Below, one piece after another: positions 1-11,128 of a DNA stretch of 64,000 nt (position 1 is the stretch's first letter; each line of letters begins with the position of its first letter). The DNA is taken from contig NZ_CP066370.1 of NCBI RefSeq assembly GCF_016406325.1, positions 2,790,001 through 2,854,000 on the forward strand, given 5' to 3'. The DNA is from Shewanella putrefaciens. Lineage in GTDB: Bacteria; Pseudomonadota; Gammaproteobacteria; Enterobacterales; Shewanellaceae. Made by a program: the position numbers and the translations under genes. The notes under the pieces are model-generated. The model had not been told where the DNA came from. It saw nothing but the letters and a program-made list of their open reading frames with translations, and did not search any database.

Positions 1-458
1 ACGTAGATCATAATACAGATCAGCGCTACTAATACTGCCAATCCGCCTTGCTCAGCCAGTTCTTTACCCACTTGTGGGCCAACAAACTCAACACGCTTTT
101 GCTGAACTTGAGGATCAACTTTCTGTGCGGCGTCCATAACAGATTTAACCTGCACGTCGCTCTTAACGCCTTCTTTTACAGATAAGCGTACTAATACATC
201 GCGGCTTGATCCGAAATTTTGTACTATCGCGCCTTCGGTATCAGGTGTCGTCAGTTGCACACGCAGCGTATTCAAGTCAACAGGCTGAGTAAACTCCATT
301 TCAACAACAGTACCGCCAGTGAAATCAAGACCCCAGTTAATACCGTTGATCGCAAGCGACACTAATGAGCCAAGCACAAGAACCGCGGATAAGATACTAA
401 TCGGCAGCGCATGGCGGAGAAAGTTTACTGTACGTTTTAAGGATAAAATTTCTAGCAT
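1..458 (-). CDS. secF: Protein translocase subunit SecF, partial (N-terminal part only)
   Basis: Inner-membrane SecDF subunit that uses the proton motive force to help release secreted proteins on the periplasmic side. The gene starts at 458 with MLEILSLKRTVNFLRHALP and runs off the left edge, so about 150 residues are visible. They include the first membrane segment near residues 12-35 and the motif GLDFTGGT that opens the periplasmic domain; a second hydrophobic stretch begins at the window edge. It starts 12 bases after the secD stop codon, in the usual yajC-secD-secF order, so it is co-transcribed. Identity is firm; the missing C-terminal half is only a window effect. Confidence 0.95.
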   Translation of the reverse strand, partial: MLEILSLKRTVNFLRHALPISILSAVLVLGSLVSLAINGINWGLDFTGGTVVEMEFTQPVDLNTLRVQLTTPDTEGAIVQNFGSSRDVLVRLSVKEGVKSDVQVKSVMDAAQKVDPQVQQKRVEFVGPQVGKELAEQGGLAVLVALICIMIY

Positions 459-470
459 TATGACTTTTCC

Positions 471-2321
471 TTAGATAGACAGTGTCTTCACGCGCTTACC
501 ACCCCAAATCGCATTAACGATGGAGCGAGTACCCACGATAGAGGTAAACATGGAAGTCGCAATACCTATCATCAAGGTCACCGCGAAGCCTTTAACAGCA
601 CCAGTCCCCACAGCAAATAAAATTAATGCGGTAAGGAAAGTCGTGATGTTCGCATCGGCAATGGTTGAAAACGCATTACCATAACCTTCATGGATGGCCT
701 GCTGTACACTACGTCCTGCACGAAGTTCTTCACGAATACGCTCATAAATGAGTACGTTACCATCAACAGCCATCCCCACTGTCAACACCATCCCCGCAAT
801 ACCGGGAAGGGTCAATACTGCGCCTGGGATCATCGACATCACGCCTACAACCATGACTAAGTTTGCAGTTAACGCGAGGTTAGCGATAAGCCCAAAACCG
901 CGGTAGTACACCAGCATGAAGATTAAGACGACGGCCATACCCCACACCATGGCTTGAACACCATTCTCAATATTTTCAGCGCCTAAACTTGGACCAATGG
1001 TACGTTCTTCAACAATGGATACAGGTGCAATCAAAGCTCCAGCGCGTAACAGCAAAGCAAGGTTTTGTGCTTCACCGTGGCTTAAACCTGTGATCACAAA
1101 GTTACGACCTAAACGGGCTTGAATGGTTGCCACAGAAATCACTTCTTGGATTTTCTGCATTTTCACGCTGCCATCGGCGTTACGTTCACCACTGTCTTTA
1201 TATTCAATGAATAAGGTCGCCATAGGTTTACCTATGTTGTCCTTCGTCACATTAGAGAAAATGGTACCGCCTTTAGCGTCAAGATTAATGCTCACCTGTG
1301 GGCGACTGTATTGATCAAAGCTAGGTTGGGCGCCGGTGATATGATCTCCCGTTAGCATCACTTCTTTTTTCAATACGACTTGGCCGCCTTCACGACGTTG
1401 ATACACTTCAGAGCCTGCAGAGATACGTCCTGATTGCGCGGCATTAGGATCGGCTTTGTCATCCACCATATGGAATTCAATCGATGCGGTTGCCCCTAAA
1501 ATTTCTTTAGCGCGAGCCGTATCTTGTACACCGGGCAGTTCAACGATAATACGCTCTGCACCTTGGCGCTGTACTACAGGTTCAGCAACACCTAACTCAT
1601 TAACACGGTTACGAATAGTGGTAATGTTTTGTTGCAGTGCTTCTTCTTTAACCTGCTTAAGATAAGCTTCACTCATCACCGCTTGCAGGGCAAAATCTTC
1701 ACCCTTGCTCACATCGGTGAAGACCATATCGTTACTGCGAGATTTAAGGAAACGTTCTGCACTGGCTAAACTTTCAGCATCACGGAATTTAATCTCAATC
1801 CCAGAGGCATTAACACGAATGCCCGCATAACGGATTGTTTCTTCACGTAATTGAGCACGAAAGTCAGCAACCTTGGCCTCTTCCATCTTGCGGATCGCTT
1901 CGCCCATGTCCACTTCCATTAAGAAGTGCACACCGCCGCGAAGATCGAGACCGAGTTTCATTGGGCTGCCGCCCATAGACTCGAGCCATTGCGGTGTTGC
2001 TGGAGCTAAGTTAAGTGCAACACTAAACTTATCACCTAAATCTTCTGCGATCGTTTCTTTTGCTAATAATTGTTGATCCGCGTTCTGCACACGAACCAAC
2101 AACTGGCCTTTTTCAAGCTCAGAGCGCTTTACCGCAATGCCCTTACCGGCTAACAGCTCGTTCACTCTGGCTTGGGTAGATGCAGTTACTTCTGCACCAC
2201 GAGTCGCCACCACTTGCACCGCGTGATCTTCACCAAAAAGGTTCGGTACGGCATAGAAACAACCTATGGCGATGATAAGCATCACCATAATGTTTTTCCA
2301 CATTGGGTATTTATTTAACAC
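471..2321 (-). CDS. secD: Protein translocase subunit SecD
   Basis: Membrane subunit of the SecDF-YajC complex, which assists late steps of Sec export. The 616 residues match the family length. After an N-terminal membrane anchor at about residues 10-27 comes a large periplasmic part with the conserved motif [10 protein letters not shown] near residue 124. A block of five hydrophobic segments fills the last 170 residues, including the [19 protein letters not shown] region. The start [10 protein letters not shown] is the expected SecD N-terminus. It lies 17 bases after yajC and 12 bases before secF on the same strand, so the three form one operon. Confidence 0.97.
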   Translation of the reverse strand: MLNKYPMWKNIMVMLIIAIGCFYAVPNLFGEDHAVQVVATRGAEVTASTQARVNELLAGKGIAVKRSELEKGQLLVRVQNADQQLLAKETIAEDLGDKFSVALNLAPATPQWLESMGGSPMKLGLDLRGGVHFLMEVDMGEAIRKMEEAKVADFRAQLREETIRYAGIRVNASGIEIKFRDAESLASAERFLKSRSNDMVFTDVSKGEDFALQAVMSEAYLKQVKEEALQQNITTIRNRVNELGVAEPVVQRQGAERIIVELPGVQDTARAKEILGATASIEFHMVDDKADPNAAQSGRISAGSEVYQRREGGQVVLKKEVMLTGDHITGAQPSFDQYSRPQVSINLDAKGGTIFSNVTKDNIGKPMATLFIEYKDSGERNADGSVKMQKIQEVISVATIQARLGRNFVITGLSHGEAQNLALLLRAGALIAPVSIVEERTIGPSLGAENIENGVQAMVWGMAVVLIFMLVYYRGFGLIANLALTANLVMVVGVMSMIPGAVLTLPGIAGMVLTVGMAVDGNVLIYERIREELRAGRSVQQAIHEGYGNAFSTIADANITTFLTALILFAVGTGAVKGFAVTLMIGIATSMFTSIVGTRSIVNAIWGGKRVKTLSI

Positions 2322-2338
2322 GCCTGAGCCCTCTTGGC

Positions 2339-2671
2339 TTACAACGACTGGATAGAGCCCTTAGGCAATACAGCTGCAATATAGTCTTTCTTGATCGTGA
2401 TTTGCGTCGTGTCATTAAGGCTCAGTAGCACGTAATCGCTGTCATCGCTGATTTTTGCAATCTTACCTAAAATCCCACCACTGGTTAACACTTCATCGCC
2501 TTTGCCTAATGAAGACATCAGATTTTTGTGCTCTTTAACGCGTTTTGATTGCGGACGGAAAATCATGAAATAGAAAATCAGGCCGAAAATCGCCAGCATG
2601 AAAATCAGTTCCATCGTGCCGCCACCTTGTGGTGCGCCGGCAGCGCTTGCATATGCATTTGAAATAAACAT
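2339..2671 (-). CDS. yajC: Sec translocon accessory subunit YajC
   Basis: Small inner-membrane protein associated with SecDF. The 110 residues have one membrane helix at about 21-40, with the [11 protein letters not shown] boundary typical of the family, and a conserved soluble tail carrying [14 protein letters not shown]. It sits between tgt (27 bases upstream) and secD (17 bases downstream), the classic order in gammaproteobacteria. Confidence 0.97.
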   Translation of the reverse strand: MFISNAYASAAGAPQGGGTMELIFMLAIFGLIFYFMIFRPQSKRVKEHKNLMSSLGKGDEVLTSGGILGKIAKISDDSDYVLLSLNDTTQITIKKDYIAAVLPKGSIQSL

Positions 2672-2698
2672 AATTTTTCTCTTCTTATTAGCAAAAAA

Positions 2699-3826
<1,128 letters not shown>

Positions 3827-3861
3827 TCACCTCGCCAGATAAACAGTCTGACTACATTTGT

Positions 3862-3877
3862 AATGGCAAATGCCATT
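3862..3877. promoter_or_regulatory. 16-bp palindrome upstream of tgt
   Basis: A perfect inverted repeat, AATGGCA-AA-TGCCATT, lies about 40 bases upstream of the tgt start codon in the queA-tgt spacer. It could be an operator or a small hairpin in the leader RNA. No regulator is assigned. Confidence 0.3.
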
Positions 3878-3925
3878 TTGATTAACAATAGAGATAGGGA
3901 CGGATCTAAAAGGTTCAACCCTATA

Positions 3926-3960
3926 GATAAAAATTGCCGCTCAAACTCATTTGGGCGGCT
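3926..3960 (-). terminator. Hairpin terminator or attenuator after queA
   Basis: A 10-bp stem with one G-U pair (3936-3945 with 3950-3959) lies 22 bases past the queA stop and is followed on the minus strand by a U-rich run. It separates queA from the downstream tgt-yajC-secDF genes, so readthrough would be partial. Confidence 0.7.
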
Positions 3961-3981
3961 ATTTTAAAACAAAATCGTCGT

Positions 3982-5019
3982 TTAGTGGGCTTTTTTCGTC
4001 ACAAACATGGCATCGCCATAGCTAAAGAAGCGATATTTTTGCGTGATAGCATGTTGATACGCCGCCATCACATGATCAAAACCCGCAAAAGCACTGACTA
4101 ACATAATCAAAGTTGATTCCGGCAGATGGAAATTTGTCACCATGGCATCAACCACTTGGAATTGATAACCAGGGTAAATAAAGATATCGGTATCGCCACT
4201 AAAGGCTTTGAGTTCGCCAAGGCTTGCGCGCGCCGCACTCTCGAGTGAACGCACAGAAGTCGTACCGACTGCAACCACACGTTTACCCGCCGCTTTAGTT
4301 TGCGCGATTAAATCGATTACATCCTGCGGCACATTCGCCCACTCGGAATGCATTTTGTGCTCAACAATGGTATCGACACGTACAGGCTGAAATGTTCCCG
4401 CGCCCACATGCAAAGTCACAAAGGCAATATTGACGCCCTTGGCTTTTAATGCATCGAGCATGGCATCGTCAAAATGTAAACCCGCCGTTGGCGCTGCTAC
4501 TGCACCGGGGTTTTGGTTATAGACCGTTTGATAGCGCTCTTTGTCGGCATCTTCATCGGGTCTATCAATATAGGGAGGCAAAGGCATGTGCCCTACTGCT
4601 TCAAGCACCTCTAGAATGGTCAGCTCGGATAACAGCTCAAGTTCAAACAAAGTATCGTGACGGGCGACCATCTTCATTTGATAGCCACCATCGAGATGGA
4701 TTAACGAATCGACTTTCGGGGATTTAGAGCTGCGAACATGGGCAAGGATCCGCTTATCATCGAGCATACGCTCAACTAAAATTTCTAACTTGCCGCCACT
4801 GGCCTTTTGGCCAAACATACGCGCGGGGATCACACGGGTATTGTTGAACACCATTAAATCGCCTGGATTTATCATTTCCAGCAGATCAGTAAACTGTTTG
4901 TCGCCTAACGCACCAGAGTTGCCGTCTAACGTTAACAGACGGGATGCATTACGCTGCGCCATAGGATAACGAGCGATCAGCTCATCGGGGAGATCGAAAG
5001 AAAAGTCTGCAACGCGCAT
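3982..5019 (-). CDS. queA: S-adenosylmethionine:tRNA ribosyltransferase-isomerase QueA
   Basis: Transfers the ribosyl part of SAM to preQ1 in tRNA, giving epoxyqueuosine. I place the start at 5019 ([19 protein letters not shown]), which matches the family N-terminus; the frame is open for 20 more codons upstream but that part has no family similarity. The 345 residues match the usual length. Typical blocks are [24 protein letters not shown], and PTAGLHFD followed by [14 protein letters not shown]. It precedes tgt, as in enteric bacteria. Confidence 0.96.
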   Translation of the reverse strand: MRVADFSFDLPDELIARYPMAQRNASRLLTLDGNSGALGDKQFTDLLEMINPGDLMVFNNTRVIPARMFGQKASGGKLEILVERMLDDKRILAHVRSSKSPKVDSLIHLDGGYQMKMVARHDTLFELELLSELTILEVLEAVGHMPLPPYIDRPDEDADKERYQTVYNQNPGAVAAPTAGLHFDDAMLDALKAKGVNIAFVTLHVGAGTFQPVRVDTIVEHKMHSEWANVPQDVIDLIAQTKAAGKRVVAVGTTSVRSLESAARASLGELKAFSGDTDIFIYPGYQFQVVDAMVTNFHLPESTLIMLVSAFAGFDHVMAAYQHAITQKYRFFSYGDAMFVTKKAH

Positions 5020-5075
5020 ATTGGCCTCAGGGTAACTTAGAACGGCGGCTAGTCTATGGTTAGCGCCCCATAAGA

Positions 5076-5294
5076 TCAAGATGACTTATTACCCGCGTCC
5101 ACTTCTTGTTGTGATCCATCTAGATTTACAGCATCTTGTTGGGGCAAATTAGCATCGGTATCAAATTTTAGCCGCGTATAACTGAAATCATCCATGCTAA
5201 AACGGTGTTGTTCAAAAGGGATTTCTACCTGCACTTTTTTGCGCTTTGGCTGCTCGTGTCTACCAAGCATTTTGGAGAACCAATTCCACATCAT
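5076..5294 (-). CDS. Small hypothetical protein upstream of queA
   Basis: I do not recognise a family. The 72 residues start [13 protein letters not shown] short hydrophobic or amphipathic N-terminus is followed by a basic patch ([11 protein letters not shown]) and an acidic Gln/Asp/Ser-rich tail, so no enzyme fold is evident. It reads in the same direction as queA with a gap of 56 bases, and may be its first co-transcribed gene. It could be a small membrane-associated protein. Existence as a real gene is plausible but not proven. Confidence 0.5.
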   Translation of the reverse strand: MMWNWFSKMLGRHEQPKRKKVQVEIPFEQHRFSMDDFSYTRLKFDTDANLPQQDAVNLDGSQQEVDAGNKSS

Positions 5295-5400
5295 CCATGA
5301 TCCTAAAAAGTGAAAAAATACGATATTTTGGGCTTTCGTGCTTTCCTAAGCATACTCGTGCATGATACCGTGAACCGACGTGGTTAACCAAGCACAAAAA

Positions 5401-6015
5401 ATGAACTTTCTTACACACTTACATCTCGCTGACATCAGTAAAACTCATCTTGCAGCCAACGTAGCAGGCAACTATATCCAAGCGCCAATTGCGCAAGCCC
5501 CCGTTGAATTTCGCCAAGCTTTATGGCTAAACCAAGAAATTAATACGCTATGCGCCAGCCATGAATTGACGATTGAGTTAATGGAAGCCTTCCCTGCGCC
5601 CTTAAGAAGCATAGCAGCAGAACTGATGGCGGTGAGCTTTGATTACTATTTAGCTTACTACTGGGAAGAATATCACCACCAGCCATTGAATGAATTTAGT
5701 CACAAAGCCTATGACGCTTTAGAGAATTTTGCAGCCCAAGGGATAGATCAATATCATCCAGAAGCTTTAATTAAGCTATTACCCACCATGCGCAGCCAAG
5801 ATTGGCTCGGCAGTTACGCCACCGAAAATGGCTTACAACAAGCCTTAGCACAAGTGGCCAAACCGCATCCACAGGCAGCGCTGTTTAAAGATGCCCATAA
5901 AGTTGTGAATAAAATGCAAATTGAAATTGAAACCACATTCCGCACTTTTTATCCGCAATTAATGGCATATAGCCGGATTTGGAGTCGTAAGACCCCTGCG
6001 GAATATTTACCCTAG
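5401..6015 (+). CDS. AcpH-like protein (acyl carrier protein phosphodiesterase family), divergent
   Basis: AcpH removes the 4'-phosphopantetheine group from acyl carrier protein. The N-terminus MNFLTHLHLA matches AcpH closely and fixes the start at 5401; a GTG seven codons upstream is less likely. Length is 204 residues against about 193 for Escherichia coli. As I recall the E. coli protein, positions thought to be catalytic differ here: the Asp after the GNLLA motif is Asn (GNVAGN), and the His-Arg-x-Ile-Asp stretch reads NQEIN. The protein may therefore be inactive or have another substrate. No close operon partner. Confidence 0.75.
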   Translation: MNFLTHLHLADISKTHLAANVAGNYIQAPIAQAPVEFRQALWLNQEINTLCASHELTIELMEAFPAPLRSIAAELMAVSFDYYLAYYWEEYHHQPLNEFSHKAYDALENFAAQGIDQYHPEALIKLLPTMRSQDWLGSYATENGLQQALAQVAKPHPQAALFKDAHKVVNKMQIEIETTFRTFYPQLMAYSRIWSRKTPAEYLP

Positions 6016-6225
6016 AGATGAGATTCATCCCGATAGCTTTAAGTGTTCAGTTCAGATCAAGAGTGACAACCGCCCCTAATTGATGTTGAGCGGCATCATT
6101 TTAATCTCTGTTTATATAATCCTTGGTATGGTTATCTGCTGTATTTCCCCGCCGAAAGCGGGTTGAAATTATGCTGTGTGCCGGCGTAAATTTTGCTAAT
6201 ATGGCCACGCAAAGATGAGGACAAG

Positions 6226-6897
6226 ATGCAGATATTTGATTACCAGCCCCCAGCAATTCCTTGGCTAGACATCCGCTATAAAGATAGAGACTTGATTATT
6301 ATCAATAAACCCTCTGGGTTATTGTCTAATCCAGGTATTGCTGCACACACCTATGATTGTGCATTAACCCGCTTACAACGCCTTTATCCAGAAACGATTT
6401 TAGTACATCGGCTTGACTGCGCGACCTCAGGTATTATGGTGTTTGCTCGGAATAAAAAAGCCGAATCGCATTTAAAAACTCAGTTTCAAGATAGGCAAAG
6501 CAAGAAAGTTTACATTGCCGAGGTCATGGGCTTGATTACCAATGAGCAAGGAATTATCAATCTATCGATAGCACCTAATTGTGAGCATCCTCCCTACCAA
6601 AAAGCACTCCAAGCGGGAGAGGCTGGAGGCAAAAGTGCCCTTACTCATTATCGCGTTTTAGAACGTAGGGAAAACAGCACCTTAGTTGAACTAATACCTG
6701 AGACAGGTCGAACCCACCAGCTCAGAGTACATATGCTCGCCTTAGGGCATCCTATTTTAGGTGATGAATTTTACGGTGATGCCGCCGTTATTAACGCTAA
6801 ACCACGTTTATGCTTACATGCCCAAAGTCTTCGTTTTAGTCACCCTTATTCGGGGAAACCGATGAGCTTTCACAGCAAACATCCTTTTAATGAATAA
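6226..6897 (+). CDS. rluA: RluA-family pseudouridine synthase (23S rRNA U746 / tRNA U32 type)
   Basis: Isomerises uridine to pseudouridine in 23S rRNA and several tRNAs. I start at 6226 (MQIFDYQPPAIPWLDIRY), because the E. coli RluA N-terminus has the same PP-x-x-PWL-x-I-x-Y pattern. An in-frame TTG 11 codons upstream is less likely. The catalytic motif HRLDCATSG places the nucleophilic Asp at residue 64, the same number as in E. coli RluA. RTHQLRVH and a C-terminal GDEFYGD block follow. There is no S4 domain, as expected for RluA. A terminator follows at 6905, so it is a single-gene unit. Confidence 0.92.
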   Translation: MQIFDYQPPAIPWLDIRYKDRDLIIINKPSGLLSNPGIAAHTYDCALTRLQRLYPETILVHRLDCATSGIMVFARNKKAESHLKTQFQDRQSKKVYIAEVMGLITNEQGIINLSIAPNCEHPPYQKALQAGEAGGKSALTHYRVLERRENSTLVELIPETGRTHQLRVHMLALGHPILGDEFYGDAAVINAKPRLCLHAQSLRFSHPYSGKPMSFHSKHPFNE

Positions 6898-6904
6898 TCA
6901 ATAC

Positions 6905-6932
6905 AAAGGCCGCGATAAGGCGGCCTTTTATA
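6905..6932 (+). terminator. Rho-independent terminator of rluA
   Basis: An 8-9 bp GC-rich stem (AAGGCCGC and its complement) is followed by TTTTAT eight bases after the rluA stop. Confidence 0.9.
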
Positions 6933-6954
6933 AACAGAATAAACAACATTAAGA

Positions 6955-7266
6955 TTAAGCGACTCGCTGACTAAAATCGATATCAACCATTAATTTGTCA
7001 ACCTGGAAATAGCAGCCCTGCTCATTACAAAATTGCAGTTGCTGTGTTGGAGTAACAATAAAATACTCACCAAAAAAATTCCCCCCCACATCTTCAACCT
7101 TATGGCCAGCAGAGGTCTCAGTCATCAGCACTTCGTCTAAACTATGGCAGCCATCGCTAAACCAAGTTTCTAAAAAATATTTATCGTCTTCTTTATAAAG
7201 AGTGATTTTGTCACCTAATAAAGGACGTTCATCTAACCAACGACCAATAATTTCACGATTTTGCAT
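6955..7266 (-). CDS. Conserved hypothetical protein
   Basis: I do not recognise a family. The preferred start at 7266 (MQNREIIGRWL) has a clear GGGAGA ribosome site a few bases upstream. An open frame extends to 7389, adding MGSMLNVLPQL and so on, without an equally good site. The 103-residue product is soluble, acidic, rich in aromatic residues and beta-prone, with two Cys residues (FCNEQGCYF) near the end. No signal peptide or membrane segment. It reads toward rluA and away from the GH109 gene. Confidence 0.6.
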   Translation of the reverse strand: MQNREIIGRWLDERPLLGDKITLYKEDDKYFLETWFSDGCHSLDEVLMTETSAGHKVEDVGGNFFGEYFIVTPTQQLQFCNEQGCYFQVDKLMVDIDFSQRVA

Positions 7267-7711
7267 ATCTGTCTCCCGCCAGTGAAGGCGACGGCGTTTT
7301 TCAATCCCAGACATCCTGATATCCTTATGCAATACCCAATCACTTAAAGTGAAAGTCAGTTGTGGTAATACATTAAGCATAGAACCCATTTAACTCTTTA
7401 CTCCCCACCGAAGCAAATTACGTCAAATCGACCGTGAAATGTAACTTTTTGGTTAATTTAAATTTGCTAAATATTTAAAATATAAAAGATAAATATCTTT
7501 GATTAATTAATCGGCAGTGTAGCTTAATCTAAAAATAAAAACGCGATCTTTATCACTATTTACTTATCGCTAAAGTAAAGGCGGCTAAAAGACTTATCAA
7601 ATAAGCTGTATGAGCTTGTTACATCTTTTATTGCCAATTCAGATAGGGATTCTGATATAACAAAGAAGATTTCAATATCCCTACAGACAAAATAATAAAG
7701 CAGGAAGCATT
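7267..7711. other. AT-rich intergenic region upstream of the GH109 gene
   Basis: About 445 bases, strongly AT-rich at 7440-7520, separate two divergent genes and must hold their promoters. I see no clear operator, RNA gene or repeat. Confidence 0.5.
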
Positions 7712-9091
7712 ATGCATAACATTCATCGTCGTCATTTTCTTAAAGCTGCGGGGGCAGTTACAGCAGGACTTATCACCGCCAATATCACGGCCAGTACGCA
7801 TGCCAACAGTGTTACTCCTAAACCACAAACTGGAAAATCCGTTATCGGGCTTATTGCGCCCAAGATGGACGTGGTTAGAGTCGGATTTATTGGCGTCGGC
7901 GAGCGGGGCTTTAGCCATGTCGAGCAATTTTGCCATTTAGAAGGCGTTGAACTCAAAGCGATTTGCGATACTCACCAAGCTGTTATTGATAGAGCAGTAG
8001 CTCATATTGCTAAACAAAATCGACCTCAGCCCACTGTTTATACGGGTGATGACCTGAGCTATCGCGATCTATTAAGTCGCGATGATATTGATATTGTTAT
8101 TATCTCAACCCCATGGGAATGGCATGCACCAATGGCGATAGAGACCATGGAAAGCGGTAAACACGCCTTTGTTGAAGTGCCGCTGGCGCTCACCGTTGAA
8201 GAATGCTGGCAAATTGTCGATACCGCAGAGCGCACTCAGAAAAACTGCATGATGATGGAGAACGTCAATTACGGCCGCGAAGAACTTATGGTGCTCAACA
8301 TGGTGCGCCAAGGTGTATTTGGTGAGTTGCTCCACGGTGAAGCCGCTTATATTCATGAGCTACGCTGGCAGATGAAGGAAATCGACCATAAGACAGGCTC
8401 ATGGCGCACTTACTGGCATACCAAACGTAACGGCAATTTATACCCGACCCACGGTTTAGGGCCAGTGTCCCAGTATATGAATATCAACCGCGGTGACAGA
8501 TTCGATTATTTAACCTCGATGAGTTCCCCTGCCCTTGGCCGTGCGCTCTATGCTAAACGAGAGTTTCCCGCCGATCATGAGCGTAATCAGCTCAAATATA
8601 TCAATGGTGATATCAATACCAGCCTGATTAAAACCGTTAAGGGCCGGACTATCATGGTCCAACATGATACAACGACTCCAAGACCCTACAGTCGTCATAA
8701 TTTGATCCAAGGAACGAATGGCGTGTTTGCCGGCTTTCCCAATCGAATCGCCATCGAAAATGGTGGCTTTGGTCAGAGTTATCACGAGTGGGATATGGAC
8801 ATGCAAAAGTGGTATGACAAATACGATCATCCCCTATGGCAACGTATAGGTAAAGAAGCAGAGATCAATGGTGGTCATGGTGGAATGGATTTTGTGATGT
8901 TATGGCGCATGATTTATTGCCTGCGCAATGGCGAAGCGTTAGATCAAGATGTGTACGATGCGGCATCTTGGTCTGTGGTCAATATTTTAAGTGAGCAATC
9001 GGTTAACAATCGCAGTAATTCAGTCACTTTCCCTGACTTTACCCGCGGCGCTTGGGAACATGCCAAACCCTTAGGGATTGTAGGCGCCTAA
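7712..9091 (+). CDS. Gfo/Idh/MocA-fold glycoside hydrolase family 109 protein, Tat-exported
   Basis: Family GH109 includes NAD-dependent alpha-N-acetylgalactosaminidases that cleave by oxidation, elimination and reduction. The 459 residues begin with a twin-arginine signal ([11 protein letters not shown], cleavage near residue 30), so the enzyme is exported folded with its cofactor. A Rossmann motif, [11 protein letters not shown], follows near residue 55. The blocks [30 protein letters not shown] and [18 protein letters not shown] are typical of this group. It stands alone between a divergent gene and a terminator at 9118. Substrate is inferred from the family; other sugar oxidoreductases share the fold. 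Confidence 0.85.
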   Translation: MHNIHRRHFLKAAGAVTAGLITANITASTHANSVTPKPQTGKSVIGLIAPKMDVVRVGFIGVGERGFSHVEQFCHLEGVELKAICDTHQAVIDRAVAHIAKQNRPQPTVYTGDDLSYRDLLSRDDIDIVIISTPWEWHAPMAIETMESGKHAFVEVPLALTVEECWQIVDTAERTQKNCMMMENVNYGREELMVLNMVRQGVFGELLHGEAAYIHELRWQMKEIDHKTGSWRTYWHTKRNGNLYPTHGLGPVSQYMNINRGDRFDYLTSMSSPALGRALYAKREFPADHERNQLKYINGDINTSLIKTVKGRTIMVQHDTTTPRPYSRHNLIQGTNGVFAGFPNRIAIENGGFGQSYHEWDMDMQKWYDKYDHPLWQRIGKEAEINGGHGGMDFVMLWRMIYCLRNGEALDQDVYDAASWSVVNILSEQSVNNRSNSVTFPDFTRGAWEHAKPLGIVGA

Positions 9092-9117
9092 ATCGCGCTA
9101 AGCTGAGAGTTTAAACG

Positions 9118-9144
9118 AAAGGGATAAGCTTTACTTATCCCTTT
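9118..9144. terminator. Bidirectional terminator between the GH109 and CIA30 genes
   Basis: A perfect 11-bp stem (9118-9128 with 9134-9144) with a 5-base loop and AAA/TTT ends lies between two convergent genes and can serve both. Confidence 0.9.
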
Positions 9145-9147
9145 AGC

Positions 9148-9672
9148 TCAGTAACAGCCTATCGATTTAATTTTTAAAGTAAAATCACCACTTTGCTGCG
9201 CTCCAATTACCAGCCCTATACTGGTTAGTCGGCTAAGATCAATCGCTGCACGCACTATCGGTTTACCACGGCACTGAGGATAAAAATCGGTAAATGGAAT
9301 TTCGATACGTTGCCAATGAATCGCACTCGCACCGCTCACCCCAAAGGTTTGATGCGTTGGCGCAGGCATCACAGCTTGATAGACAGTACTTTGCGGCGTT
9401 TCAACATCTTTTAGGTTCACTTTGTAATGCTTGCTTCTATCACCATCAAGCTCGAGATAAATTCCCGTAAACTCAACCACATTAATTTGTTCAAACTCAC
9501 AACGCACAGAAGCAAATCCGCCACCATTAGCAAGCGATACATGACCACTAAAAATCCCATAACCTAAGGGGGAAATAGTGAGTTTACTGCGCGACAAACC
9601 ACCCATCACAGTATCATTCACACTGTACCAAGACTTTGCAGCGTCTAAGGTTCTAAAATCAAAAAGGATCAT
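9148..9672 (-). CDS. CIA30 family protein
   Basis: Named after mitochondrial complex I intermediate-associated protein 30; bacterial members have a galactose-binding-like beta-sandwich and no settled function. I start at 9672 (MILFDFRTLDAAKSWYSVND) because of a GGGAG site 7 bases upstream and because longer versions run into the sstT terminator. The family hallmarks are visible: the NDTVMGGLS motif, then GGGFASVR, and a late YFPQCRG-like WQRIEIPFTDFYP block. The 174 residues match single-domain members. No signal peptide. Confidence 0.85.
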   Translation of the reverse strand: MILFDFRTLDAAKSWYSVNDTVMGGLSRSKLTISPLGYGIFSGHVSLANGGGFASVRCEFEQINVVEFTGIYLELDGDRSKHYKVNLKDVETPQSTVYQAVMPAPTHQTFGVSGASAIHWQRIEIPFTDFYPQCRGKPIVRAAIDLSRLTSIGLVIGAQQSGDFTLKIKSIGCY

Positions 9673-9683
9673 AAATACTCCCA

Positions 9684-9712
9684 TAAAAAAAGCAGCCACC
9701 TAAGTGACTGCT
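9684..9712 (-). terminator. Terminator of sstT
   Basis: A 9-bp stem with one mismatch (9691-9699 with 9704-9712) is followed on the minus strand by a run of six or seven U, 37 bases past the sstT stop. Confidence 0.85.
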
Positions 9713-9748
9713 TCATATGATGCTTTCTTTTACGCTAATAACAGCACT

Positions 9749-10975
9749 TTACCCAAGTTTAGCTTTGTTTTCAGCAGCTTCACAAGCTGCTGCGGTAAAA
9801 ATCACATCGGTCGAACTGTTTAATGCCGTTTCAGCCGCATCTTGGATCACACCAATAATAAAACCAACAGCCACAACTTGCATGGCGATATCATTGGAAA
9901 TACCAAATAAGCTACAGGCTAGAGGAATAAGCAATAGAGAACCGCCCGCAACCCCCGAAGCACCACAAGCAGAAACCGCCGCAACAACACTTAATAATAA
10001 GGCTGTGGGTAAATCGACTTGAATACCAAGCGTATGAACTGCCGCTAAGGTCAGCACTGTAATAGTGATTGCAGCACCACCCATATTGATGGTCGCACCA
10101 AGAGGGATAGAAACAGAATAAGTATCTTTATTGAGATTAAGCTTTTCACACAGCGCCATGTTAACCGGAATATTCGCCGCACTTGAACGGGTGAAAAATG
10201 CCGTTACCCCACTTTCACGCAGGCAGCGAAGCACTAAGGGATAAGGGTTACGTTTAATTTTTACGTAAACAATAAGTGGATTCACAATCAGCGCAATAAT
10301 TGCCATTGCACTCAGCAACACAGCTAATAGCTGCGCATAACCTGCAATTGCTGCAAAGCCTGTTTCGGCAAAGGTTGCTGCCACTAAACCAAAAATACCG
10401 ATAGGCGCTAAACGAATAATAAAGCGTACCATTTGTGAAATACCATGACTCATATCGGCAAAGACTTGCTTAGTAGAATCATTGGCATGATGAAGTGCTA
10501 AACCTAAACCCACACCCCATGCAAGGATCCCAATATAGTTGCCTGTCATTAGCGCATTAACGGGGTTATCCACTAATTTAAAAAGCAGCGTATTAATCAC
10601 TTCACCAATGCCTTGAGGTGGGCTTGTACCTTCAATCCCTGCCACTAATACCAAATTGGTGGGGAAAATCGAGCTTAACACGACAGCCGTTAACGCTGCG
10701 GCAAATGTCCCAAATAGATAAAGCACCACAATTGGGCGCATATTGGTTTGCGTATTTTTCTTTTGATTGGCAATAGAAGATGCCACGAGGATAAACACTA
10801 AAATAGGAGCGATTGCTTTTAATGCCCCGACAAATAAACTCCCTAAAAATGCAACTTGCTTAGCCGCATCCTGTGAAAAGCTAGCAAGAATAACCCCTGC
10901 TGCGATCCCCAATAGAATTTGCAATACCAGACTGCCATTAGCCAACTTAGCTAAAAGTGATGATTCTTGTTTCAT
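9749..10975 (-). CDS. sstT: Serine/threonine:sodium symporter SstT
   Basis: Imports serine and threonine with sodium across the inner membrane (dicarboxylate/amino acid:cation symporter family). The 408 residues match E. coli SstT in length. The N-terminus ([23 protein letters not shown]), the re-entrant loop [20 protein letters not shown] and the [13 protein letters not shown] motif of helix 7 fit SstT rather than the glutamate carriers. About eight membrane segments are visible. It is a single-gene unit with its own terminator. Confidence 0.95.
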   Translation of the reverse strand: MKQESSLLAKLANGSLVLQILLGIAAGVILASFSQDAAKQVAFLGSLFVGALKAIAPILVFILVASSIANQKKNTQTNMRPIVVLYLFGTFAAALTAVVLSSIFPTNLVLVAGIEGTSPPQGIGEVINTLLFKLVDNPVNALMTGNYIGILAWGVGLGLALHHANDSTKQVFADMSHGISQMVRFIIRLAPIGIFGLVAATFAETGFAAIAGYAQLLAVLLSAMAIIALIVNPLIVYVKIKRNPYPLVLRCLRESGVTAFFTRSSAANIPVNMALCEKLNLNKDTYSVSIPLGATINMGGAAITITVLTLAAVHTLGIQVDLPTALLLSVVAAVSACGASGVAGGSLLLIPLACSLFGISNDIAMQVVAVGFIIGVIQDAAETALNSSTDVIFTAAACEAAENKAKLG

Positions 10976-11128
10976 GACTTAACCTATCATTATTATATTT
11001 CGGCTGAGATAACCCAGCCCACGCCTTCGGATTTGAGGCCAATAAGGTTTTTATAGGATGTGGCGGGACTTGTCTAGCTTTGCAGGGAAATAAGTAAAGT
11101 AAATGACCTTATCCCCACAAAAAACCGC

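Noticed and set aside
7628..7956. Two open frames on the minus strand opposite the GH109 signal peptide
   Set aside because: Antisense shadows of a clear gene, without ribosome sites.
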